From Propionibacteriaceae bacterium (GTDB lineage Bacteria > Actinomycetota > Actinomycetes > Propionibacteriales > Propionibacteriaceae), in NCBI GenBank assembly GCA_031255975.1, contig JAIRRM010000125.1, positions 1 to 13,379 on the forward strand: a stretch of DNA of 13,379 nt, in the 5' to 3' direction. Below the pieces are notes generated by a model. The model worked only from the letters and a program-made list of their open reading frames with translations. It did no database searches and was not told where the DNA came from. Both the position numbers and the translations under genes were made by a program. Numbering within the stretch: position 1 is the first letter of the stretch; the number at the start of each line of letters is the position of its first letter. Shown here piece after piece: positions 6,670 to 12,786 of the stretch.

Positions 6670-7260
6670 TTAGCCATTAAGTTTCAGTACGAAATCGAGG
6701 CCCGACCAGGCAACCGTCAGGAAGCCGGCGATGAGGCCGATCAAGCAGTAGAACAGTTCGCCGATGCCGGCGCTTAAGTAGTTGCTCCACTTCGAGCCGC
6801 CCTCTTTGAAGGAACCCGGGATGCTGGGGAAATAGCTCATTATGCAGAAGAACACGCCCGCGCCACAGAACAGCGCCGGGACGTAGTTGAACGGAGCGCT
6901 GGTGAGTTGCAGGAAAATCACCGGGATGCAGAGAATCAACAAAGTGATGGGCATCGCCCAGAATCCGAGCTTGCCAAGCGCGCCGCCCATCTCGAAGATG
7001 GCGACGGACGCGATAATGCCCAGTGTGTAGCTGATCATCGTCCACAACATGCCGTTGATGCCGTTGGTACCGACCTCTACCGGGTTAAAGGATGCCGCCA
7101 GGAAGTACAGTGCCCATGCCTGGAACGAGACCCAGCCGCCGCCCGCTTTGAACGGCCCGACTCCGCCTTTGCCAACACAGAACTGGTCGACGACCTGCAC
7201 TGAGCCGGCCAGCACTCCGATCGGGATCGCAAAAGCGACCAAGTTGTACATGAATGTCAT
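6670..7260 (-). CDS. Multi-pass membrane protein, DUF1097-like; candidate substrate carrier
   Basis: A 196-residue integral membrane protein with about six hydrophobic segments, near residues 5-24, 43-58, 70-89, 98-119, 126-144 and 165-191. The pattern GGWVSFQAWALYFLAA followed later by FNYVPALFCGAGVFF resembles my memory of the DUF1097 family (E. coli YcdZ type), which has no established function. It has no signal peptidase site and no ATP-binding domain. It is the only membrane protein in the operon, so import or export of the pathway substrate is the natural guess. The ATG at 7260 has GAAAGG ten bases upstream; a second ATG three codons in is possible. A hairpin at 7302-7332 lies just upstream. 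Confidence 0.65.
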   Translation of the reverse strand: MTFMYNLVAFAIPIGVLAGSVQVVDQFCVGKGGVGPFKAGGGWVSFQAWALYFLAASFNPVEVGTNGINGMLWTMISYTLGIIASVAIFEMGGALGKLGFWAMPITLLILCIPVIFLQLTSAPFNYVPALFCGAGVFFCIMSYFPSIPGSFKEGGSKWSNYLSAGIGELFYCLIGLIAGFLTVAWSGLDFVLKLNG

Positions 7261-7301
7261 TTCTCAATACCTTTCAATAGCTAATTTCGTTGTAATTCGG
7301 T

Positions 7302-7332
7302 GGGCGGGCCGGTTTCGATCACCGACCCGCCC
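7302..7332 (-). other. Stable stem-loop between the lsrF-like and DUF1097-like genes
   Basis: Arms 7302-7313 and 7321-7332 form a 12-position stem (11 pairs, one mismatch) with a 7-base loop. It starts 15 bases after the lsrF-like stop codon. On the minus strand it is followed by ACCGAATTACAACG with no U-tract, so it is a poor terminator. It may mark an RNA processing or stability border between soluble-enzyme and membrane-protein genes. Confidence 0.45.
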
Positions 7333-7346
7333 GGCTGATGTGGGGC

Positions 7347-8228
7347 TCAACGCCCCTTGTTATCCAGATAGAACTCGTATGCTCGAACATCGGTGTACGA
7401 CTCATGAACAACCTTGCCGACGGCTTGCGCCATCACCATCGGGTCATCCGCCTGGAAAATGTTGCGTCCCATGTCAACGCCGTGGGCACCTTCGGCAATG
7501 GCCCGGTAGGCCATCGTGAGAGCTTCGCCTTCCGGCAACTTCTTGCCGCCGGCGATAACGATGGGAACCGGACAAGCCGCGGTAACCCGCTCAAAGCCGT
7601 CGCAGTAGTAGCTCTTCACCACGTTGGCACCATTCTCGGCCAGGAGCCGGGTGGCCAGTAGGAAGAACTTTTCGCTACGCTCCATATCCTTGCCGACCGC
7701 CACGACTCCCAACACCGGGATGCCGCAACGCTGCCCCGCGTCTACGGTGCGCGCCAACAGTTCCAGCGAGCGCCGCTCCCCGGGCGCGCCGATGAACGTC
7801 TGAACGGCCAGCGCGCATGCGTCAAGCGCCACCGCATTGTCGATGTCCGCGGCGACGCCGCCACCGTCACTCATGTCATCGAATAACACCGAGGCGTCGT
7901 ACGTGGCACGAAGGCAGATCGGCTTGTTCACCGTCGGCGGCACGCAGGTGCGGAACGCGCCACGAGTGCCCATGAGCACATTGACATAGGGGGCCAGCGG
8001 TGGAATCACCAAGTCGAGGCGCTCCAGTCCGCTGGTCGGCCCCATGATGTAGCCGTGGTCGAAAGCCAGCATCACGGTATTACCCGAGGATGCGTCGAAC
8101 ATGGCGGCCAGACGATGCTGCATACCCCAGTCAAGGTGTTGCGCCCCCTTCACCGGGAACACCGCCGTGGGAGGTGCGATGCCAACGCCGAAATCCTTCG
8201 ACGTCACATTGCCGTCATTGTCTGCCAT
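7347..8228 (-). CDS. lsrF: LsrF-like class I aldolase/thiolase
   Basis: A 293-residue TIM-barrel protein that follows E. coli LsrF closely from end to end as I recall it. Shared features are LDWGMQHRL, TVMLAFDHGYIMGPTSGLER (51-70), the GKDMERSEKFF segment, VVKSYYCDGFERV with the Schiff-base Lys205 (Lys203 in E. coli), CPVPIVIAGGKKLPEGEAL, and GVDMGRNIFQADDPM. LsrF transfers the acetyl group of phosphorylated AI-2 breakdown product to coenzyme A, leaving dihydroxyacetone phosphate. Here it follows dhaK with only six bases between stop and start, so translation is probably coupled. There is no LsrG or Lsr transporter nearby, so the substrate may be a different phosphorylated dione or ketose. 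Relatives in the DhnA/FbaB aldolase group are the main alternative. The symbol gives the nearest known family. Confidence 0.85.
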   Translation of the reverse strand: MADNDGNVTSKDFGVGIAPPTAVFPVKGAQHLDWGMQHRLAAMFDASSGNTVMLAFDHGYIMGPTSGLERLDLVIPPLAPYVNVLMGTRGAFRTCVPPTVNKPICLRATYDASVLFDDMSDGGGVAADIDNAVALDACALAVQTFIGAPGERRSLELLARTVDAGQRCGIPVLGVVAVGKDMERSEKFFLLATRLLAENGANVVKSYYCDGFERVTAACPVPIVIAGGKKLPEGEALTMAYRAIAEGAHGVDMGRNIFQADDPMVMAQAVGKVVHESYTDVRAYEFYLDNKGR

Positions 8229-8234
8229 GATCGC

Positions 8235-9236
8235 CTAGATCTTCTTGTAATACGGCGTGTTGCAGGGCGCGTTCCAGTAACGCAACAGTTCGTCGTCCAT
8301 GCGAGCGATGAACATCTGGAACCCGGCCTGCTCCTGTACGGTGAGCATCTCACCGACGAAGTTTGCGACGATCTCAATGCCCTTCGTGGCCAAGTACTTT
8401 TCGCACTCGCGGTAGATGATGAGCAGTTCCATGAGTGTGGTGGCACCGGAGCCGTTGAGAATCAACATGATCTTCTCGCCGTCTTCGATACCGAGGTCGG
8501 CGAGCAACCCTTTCACCATGATGTCTGCGGTCTCATCCGCGGTCTTCATCGGCTGCCGACCGCCGCCACCTTCACCGTGCTGCCCCATGCCGATTTCCAT
8601 GTCGTCATCGCCGAGATCGGCGAGCGCCATGCCGGTGGATGGGTGGGTAGCGCCACGGACGGCGACGGCCAATGTCGCCATGTTGTCGGCGAAACGCTGC
8701 GCCACGGCGGCGACCTCTTCGAGGCTCTTGCCTTCGGCGGCGGCGGCACCGGCGATCTTATACAGCGGGACGCAGCCGACCAGGCCGCGGCGGTCGTCGG
8801 CGTTGTCACGCGGAGCATTCGACACGTCTTCCTGGGTGACAACCTTGATGACCTGGTGGCCGGAACCTTCGAGTTGCCGCATCGTCAGATTGCCGGTGAG
8901 CATGTCGCCGGCGTGATTGAGCACCACGTACAACACGCCTTTACCTTTGTCGGCAAGTTTGATGGCATCGACACACGCCTGCGGGCCGGGGGCGGCAAAG
9001 ACATCCCCCACCACAGAAATATCGACCATGCCATCGCCTACGAAGCCGGAGAGCGCCGGTTCATGACCCGCACCGCCCTGGGTGACGATGGTCACCCGGT
9101 CGGCCTTGTCGAGACTGTTGTTGATAATCATGTTTTGATCGCCGCGATGCAGCAGGCACTTATGCGCCGAGGCTAGGCCGTCGAGCAGTTCGTCGGTCAG
9201 ATTCTCGGGCTGGTTAATGAACTTCTTCATCTTCAT
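8235..9236 (-). CDS. dhaK: Dihydroxyacetone kinase-type subunit DhaK (substrate-binding)
   Basis: A 333-residue DhaK-type subunit, slightly shorter than the 356 residues of E. coli DhaK. The substrate His that makes a covalent hemiaminal is kept as His220 in GMGQHGEGG, and GGAGHEP (54-60) and Asp111 are also kept. The usual KNYTGD (E. coli Lys104 to Asp109) reads LNHAGD here, so the lysine is a leucine at 106. That suggests a ketose or hydroxyketone other than dihydroxyacetone, as in the DhaK-like tetrulose kinases. I chose the ATG at 9236: a very strong GAGGAGGT lies nine bases upstream, and it aligns with the normal MKKFIN start. A TTG at 9317 would extend the frame, but it has no such site. 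It pairs with dhaL upstream. No DhaM is present, so ATP is the likely phosphate donor. Confidence 0.9.
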   Translation of the reverse strand: MKMKKFINQPENLTDELLDGLASAHKCLLHRGDQNMIINNSLDKADRVTIVTQGGAGHEPALSGFVGDGMVDISVVGDVFAAPGPQACVDAIKLADKGKGVLYVVLNHAGDMLTGNLTMRQLEGSGHQVIKVVTQEDVSNAPRDNADDRRGLVGCVPLYKIAGAAAAEGKSLEEVAAVAQRFADNMATLAVAVRGATHPSTGMALADLGDDDMEIGMGQHGEGGGGRQPMKTADETADIMVKGLLADLGIEDGEKIMLILNGSGATTLMELLIIYRECEKYLATKGIEIVANFVGEMLTVQEQAGFQMFIARMDDELLRYWNAPCNTPYYKKI

Positions 9237-9241
9237 GTGGG

Positions 9242-9259
9242 AAGAACCTCCTCGTTCTT
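9242..9259 (-). promoter_or_regulatory. dhaK Shine-Dalgarno displayed in a hairpin loop
   Basis: In the mRNA the arms AAGAAC and GTTCTT (9254-9259 and 9242-9247) form a perfect 6-bp stem whose hexaloop is GAGGAG, the core of the dhaK ribosome site. The last bases of the extended site (GT) lie in the stem. This could hold the site open for the ribosome or tune the dhaL to dhaK ratio. Confidence 0.5.
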
Positions 9260-9309
9260 TTAAGTGTCGCCGCCAGAGAGAACCTGACGGCATGGTGGGC
9301 GGCTGAGTT

Positions 9310-9933
9310 TCATTCAATGCCGGTGGCCAAGCCCTCGAAAAGCATGGCCACGCTCAGTGCTCCGACATCCGCAGTGCCCAGGGTCTGTACGCCATAGGAG
9401 CGCGCTCGCCCGAATTTGGCCACCATGTCACGGGTGGCCTCGACGCCCGCCGCCGCCGCCTTGTTAGCGGCCTGGAGAATGTCGCCGATGTCGCCTTCGA
9501 CCTCCTCGGCGGCCGCGACCGCCGGAAGGAGGGCATCCATCATGGTCTTATCGCCGATCTGCGCTTTCGAGATCGACTGTAACGCCGCCCGCGCGCCGCT
9601 AAGCATCGCCTGCACCGTGGCGGCATCGATAGTCACGGCGTCTGCTGGAACCCCAGCGGCGAAACCGTCGAATACCATGCCATACAACGGCCCCGCAGAA
9701 CCGCCACCGATGGCCATAACGCCGCCGGAGAGTTGGGTGAGAAACACTCTTATCGATTCCTCATCCCACGCGGCGGTGGAGCGCTTGATGAGGTTGGCGA
9801 TTTTGCCGATGGTGACGCCGTGATCACCGTCGCCATATTTGGAATCGATCTCATTCAATTGGGTGGTGTTTGCGCTCCAGACGTCGGCCACCGAATCAAG
9901 CAGGCGGCGCACACCCTCGCGGTCTAGTAACAT
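9310..9933 (-). CDS. dhaL: Dihydroxyacetone kinase-type subunit DhaL (nucleotide-binding)
   Basis: A 207-residue DhaL-type subunit, normal length. The Mg-nucleotide ligands are in NEIDSKYGDGDHG (Asp30, Asp35, Asp37). The GGGSAGPLYGMVF stretch (76-88) and GDKTMMDALLPA (127-138) form the nucleotide pocket, and ATRDMVAKFGRARSYG with TADVGALS closes it. DhaL holds the nucleotide and phosphorylates the ketose bound in DhaK. In PTS-linked systems the bound ADP is recharged by DhaM, which is not in this window, so exchange of free ATP is more likely. The ATG at 9933 has GGAGGT six bases upstream. It is the first gene of the operon, about 42 bases below the proposed -10 box, and a 73-bp gap holding the dhaK ribosome hairpin precedes dhaK. 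Confidence 0.9.
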   Translation of the reverse strand: MLLDREGVRRLLDSVADVWSANTTQLNEIDSKYGDGDHGVTIGKIANLIKRSTAAWDEESIRVFLTQLSGGVMAIGGGSAGPLYGMVFDGFAAGVPADAVTIDAATVQAMLSGARAALQSISKAQIGDKTMMDALLPAVAAAEEVEGDIGDILQAANKAAAAGVEATRDMVAKFGRARSYGVQTLGTADVGALSVAMLFEGLATGIE

Positions 9934-9949
9934 TTGTGACCTCCCAATT

Positions 9950-9996
9950 GGCCGCCGTGGTAACCTATGTAATCAGATTAGCAGTACGTGGCGGCC
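9950..9996. promoter_or_regulatory. Widely spaced inverted repeat GGCCGCC...GGCGGCC
   Basis: Perfect 7-bp half-sites at 9950-9956 and 9990-9996 have centres 40 bp apart, close to four helical turns. One lies in the promoter spacer and the other just upstream of the dhaL Shine-Dalgarno. They could bind a tetrameric regulator by looping, as SorC-family proteins are usually tetramers, but GC-rich 7-mers can recur by chance. Confidence 0.3.
9970..9980. promoter_or_regulatory. Candidate operator TAATCAGATTA over the operon -10
   Basis: A perfect inverted repeat TAATC-A-GATTA covers the -10 hexamer of the minus-strand promoter. A repressor bound here would block RNA polymerase. The divergent SorC-family regulator is the obvious candidate, but no site is known to me for this subfamily. 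Confidence 0.4.
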
Positions 9997-10002
9997 TGTC
10001 AA
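9975..10002 (-). promoter_or_regulatory. Promoter of the dhaL-led operon
   Basis: On the minus strand a perfect -35 TTGACA (10002-9997) is followed after 16 bases by TAATCT (9980-9975), which fits the actinobacterial TAnnnT -10. Transcription would start near 9968, giving a leader of about 35 bases before the dhaL ATG. AT-rich DNA with TGTACA lies just upstream (about 10008-10013). Confidence 0.65.
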
Positions 10003-10114
10003 GCACTTGTACATAACACTTAGAAAATCTTAAGAACAGTTTGGCGAAGGCAGCCTCACTCGACCGTTAACCGCCAGCCACAGCGCGGCACATAGGCGGA
10101 TATACGTGGCTGAT

Positions 10115-10131
10115 GCCTAGAATGGCTAGGC
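10115..10131 (+). promoter_or_regulatory. Regulator promoter -10 within an inverted repeat; candidate autoregulatory site
   Basis: GCCTAG-AATGG-CTAGGC is a perfect 6-bp inverted repeat that contains TAGAAT (10118-10123), a 5/6 match to the -10 consensus. It lies just before the AGGAGG ribosome site of the regulator gene. No good -35 is visible, so the promoter may be weak or need an activator. A site in this position would suit autorepression. Confidence 0.4.
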
Positions 10132-10146
10132 CAACGAGGAGGTGAC

Positions 10147-11130
10147 ATGGGAAAGGGCAACGGCGAGCGGTTACGCCGCCTGGAGCGCGTCGCTCGGCTT
10201 TACTACGAGCAGGATATGAACCAAGCTGACATCGCCAAGACCATAGGCGTGTCGCGTCCTTTCGTATCACGGCTGCTCGCCGAAGCAAAAGAGGCGGGTA
10301 TCGTCGAAGTGCGTATTCATTCGACGCTGCAAGGTGTCAACCCGGCGTTGGAAGCGATGCGTGAGGCGTACGGGCTCACCGACGGCCTGCTCATCCCCGA
10401 ATACCCCGACGATACGGCGCTGAATAGCGCCTCGGCCCGAGCGGCGTTGGAGGTCATCGAACGGGTGGGTGGCGGACGGCTTGGCCTCGGCTGGGGGCAT
10501 GTCATCGGGCAGATGGTGTCGATCCTCGACCAATTCCCACCGCAGCACACCCTCATCACCGATGTCACCCCGTTGGTGGGCAACCGCGGCGTGCCGATCC
10601 GGCACTACCACTCAAACGAGAACGCCCGAATACTGGCGCAGCAGACCATGTCCCTCCCCCATTTCTTGCACATCCCCGCGCTGGCCGAAACTCGCCACGA
10701 GTTGGAACTACTCACCCAGACCAAGATGTATCAAGACGTGCTGGCCGAGTGGGGGCGACTGGACGTGGCGCTGGTGAATGTCGGCAATCACCCGTCAACC
10801 CCTGATTTCGCCACCCAGGCGCGCTTCGGCAATCTGTTGACACAGATGCATGTGGTGGGGCGATTGGTGGCCTATTACTTCAATGCCGCTGGGAAGTTCG
10901 CCTGGTCGGATCACGATTATGTGATCCAGATTCCGATGGAGCTACTGCGCCGCTGCCCCGTGGTGATCGGACTCTGCTCGGCAAACGTCAGCCCGGCGGC
11001 CCTGATAGGGGCGCTCAACACCGGGGTACTCACCCATCTTGTTGCTCGCGAATCCACCGTCATCGCCGCTATGGAGCGCCGCGAGGCGTTGCGCGAGGCA
11101 GCGATCTCCCCAGTTGGGTTGCCGGTATGA
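10147..11130 (+). CDS. SorC-family (LsrR/DeoR-type) transcriptional regulator
   Basis: A 327-residue DNA-binding regulator. The helix-turn-helix is at residues 24-45 (MNQADIAKTIGVSRPFVSRLL), preceded by RLERVARLYYEQD, the typical SorC/LsrR opening. Residues from about 60 on form the sugar-phosphate-binding domain, with a conserved-looking GLGWGHVIGQMV (112-123) and the late ANVSPAALIGALNTGVLTHLV stretch. Family members bind a phosphorylated pathway intermediate and then release or activate the operon. Its divergent position over a short shared promoter region points to control of the dhaL-led operon. The ATG at 10147 has GAGGAGG five bases upstream. The stop overlaps the trmB start as ATGA. 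The family call is firm; the effector is unknown. Confidence 0.9.
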   Translation: MGKGNGERLRRLERVARLYYEQDMNQADIAKTIGVSRPFVSRLLAEAKEAGIVEVRIHSTLQGVNPALEAMREAYGLTDGLLIPEYPDDTALNSASARAALEVIERVGGGRLGLGWGHVIGQMVSILDQFPPQHTLITDVTPLVGNRGVPIRHYHSNENARILAQQTMSLPHFLHIPALAETRHELELLTQTKMYQDVLAEWGRLDVALVNVGNHPSTPDFATQARFGNLLTQMHVVGRLVAYYFNAAGKFAWSDHDYVIQIPMELLRRCPVVIGLCSANVSPAALIGALNTGVLTHLVARESTVIAAMERREALREAAISPVGLPV

Positions 11131-11954
11131 ACACCACCAACCCCACCTCGCCCCGGGATGGACGGGTGAGAGTTGACGGTGACCTCCAGACCGTGCCAAC
11201 TGCCGGATTCTCCGGTGTGCCGAACGCGCATCCGGCACCGGAAAACGGCGGTGCCGGGTTTCACAGCGTCGTGTCATACATCCGCCGCAGCCCACGAATG
11301 AACGGCTCGCAACAAGCCTCGTGGGAACGCAACGCGCCACGCTATATCGTGACCGGGTTGCCGCGCGCTACCACGGCGAGCCAGTTTACGACACAGCCAC
11401 CGCTCGACCTTGTCGCGCTGTTCGGGCGCGATGCCCCGCTGGTGGTGGAGATCGGTGTCGGTGCCGGCGAAACACTGACCGCAGGTGCTACGGCTTGGCC
11501 GGAGTGTGACTTCATCGGCTTCGAGGTGTACGAAAAGGTGCTGGGTTCCACCATGTCAAAGCTGGCCAAGGCGGAGTTGAATAACGTACGGCTCATCGCC
11601 GGTGACGCGGTGAGCGGGCTGGAGCACCTACTGCCCCCAGAGTCGATCCGCGAACTGTGGACATTTTTCCCCGACCCCTGGCAGAAGAAACGGCACCACA
11701 AGCGCCGTCTGGTAGGCCCGGCATTCGCCGAACTGGTGTTGTCGCGGCTGGCACCTGGTGGCCTGTGGCGGCTGGCGACCGATTGGGACGACTACGCGAC
11801 GCATATCCATGAGGTGCTGGACGGCCACCCCAAGTTGGTGAGTGTGCCGGGTGCCAGGTTCGCGGTGCGCCCCATGACCCGTTTCGAGGCCCGGGGCGTG
11901 GCCGCCGGGCGAACGATCACCGACTTCACGTATCGGAAGGTGGCAGACGTATGA
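11127..11954 (+). CDS. trmB: tRNA (guanine-N7)-methyltransferase TrmB
   Basis: A 275-residue SAM-dependent methyltransferase that makes m7G46 in the variable loop of tRNA. The SAM motif is EIGVGAGE (108-115). The diagnostic FFPDPWQKKRHHKRR lies at 180-194 and TRFEARG at 251-257, both typical of TrmB. About 45 residues at the N-terminus have no family match and are Pro/Gly rich; the conserved part begins near SVVSYIRRSPR (47-57). I kept the ATG at 11127 because it overlaps the regulator stop (ATGA), which favours translational coupling, although no good Shine-Dalgarno is visible. A start further in is possible. The gene in turn overlaps truA by ATGA. Confidence 0.92.
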   Translation: MNTTNPTSPRDGRVRVDGDLQTVPTAGFSGVPNAHPAPENGGAGFHSVVSYIRRSPRMNGSQQASWERNAPRYIVTGLPRATTASQFTTQPPLDLVALFGRDAPLVVEIGVGAGETLTAGATAWPECDFIGFEVYEKVLGSTMSKLAKAELNNVRLIAGDAVSGLEHLLPPESIRELWTFFPDPWQKKRHHKRRLVGPAFAELVLSRLAPGGLWRLATDWDDYATHIHEVLDGHPKLVSVPGARFAVRPMTRFEARGVAAGRTITDFTYRKVADV

Positions 11955-12784
11955 CGCGCTGGCGTATCGATCTGGCCTACGACGGCACCGATTTCGCGGG
12001 GTGGGCGGCGCAGCCGGGACAGCGCACCGTACAAGGGGTATTGGAGGAGTGGCTGGGACGACTGCTCGGGGCTGCGGAAACCCTGCCGAAGTTGACGGTG
12101 GCAGGACGTACCGATGCCGGGGTACACGCCCAGGGCCAAGTGGCGCATCTCGATGTTCCCGAAGGCGCGAGACTGCCACCTAAGGAGGTGGCACGCAGAT
12201 TGGGGCAGGTGCTGCCGTCCGACATCGTGGTGAAAGCCGTATCCGAAGCCCCGGTGGGGTTTGACGCCCGGTTCGCGGCCATCTGGCGACGCTATAGCTA
12301 CCGTATCTGGGACGCCGTTTCGCGGCCCGACCCGCTGCTGCGCCGCACGGTCACCCAGTTTCCCGAGCCTCTCGACATCGACGCCATGAACCAAGCGGCC
12401 ATGCAACTGCTGGGGCTACGCGATTTCGCGGCGTTCTGCAAGCACCGCGAGGGAGCCACCACCATCCGTGAGCTACGGGTTTTCAGCATCGTTCGCGCCG
12501 ATGACGCCTGCCGCACCATCGAGGCAACACTGGTGGCCGACGCATTCTGTCACTCCATGGTGCGCTCACTGCTGGGGGCGGTAACCCAGGTGGGCTTCGG
12601 GCGGCGCGATCTCGATTGGATATGCCAAGTACGAGACGCAACCTCGCGGGCAAGCTCCGTCCCGGTGTTACCGCCGCATGGGTTGACCCTGGCCGAGGTG
12701 GGATACCCCTCCGACGCCGATCTGACCGCCCGGGTGGGCGCGGCCCGTAACGTGCGTACCCTGAATTGCTGTGAAGAAGCCTGA
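11951..12784 (+). CDS. truA: tRNA pseudouridine synthase TruA
   Basis: A 277-residue enzyme that makes pseudouridine at positions 38-40 of tRNA anticodon stem-loops. The opening RIDLAYDGTDFAGWAAQPGQRTVQ is typical TruA, and the catalytic Asp55 lies in AGRTDAGVHA. The RRYSYRIWD segment near 113-121 and the C-terminal SMVRSLLGAVTQVGFGRRD are also family features. The start ATG overlaps the trmB stop (ATGA at 11951-11954), so the two are likely co-translated. Length and layout are normal for the family. Confidence 0.95.
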   Translation: MTRWRIDLAYDGTDFAGWAAQPGQRTVQGVLEEWLGRLLGAAETLPKLTVAGRTDAGVHAQGQVAHLDVPEGARLPPKEVARRLGQVLPSDIVVKAVSEAPVGFDARFAAIWRRYSYRIWDAVSRPDPLLRRTVTQFPEPLDIDAMNQAAMQLLGLRDFAAFCKHREGATTIRELRVFSIVRADDACRTIEATLVADAFCHSMVRSLLGAVTQVGFGRRDLDWICQVRDATSRASSVPVLPPHGLTLAEVGYPSDADLTARVGAARNVRTLNCCEEA

Positions 12785-12786
12785 CA

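Noticed and set aside
8055..9176. 373-codon open frame on the plus strand
   Set aside because: It lies antisense to dhaK and the lsrF-like gene start, both certain; the product shows no domain.
9269..9303. Inverted repeat GCCGCC / GGCGGC in the dhaL-dhaK gap
   Set aside because: Only six pairs close a 23-base loop in GC-rich DNA; likely chance.
8235..9317. Longer dhaK frame starting at a TTG at 9317
   Set aside because: The added 27 residues have no family match and would cover the strong GAGGAGGT site that fits the ATG at 9236; the family start MKKFIN aligns with that ATG.
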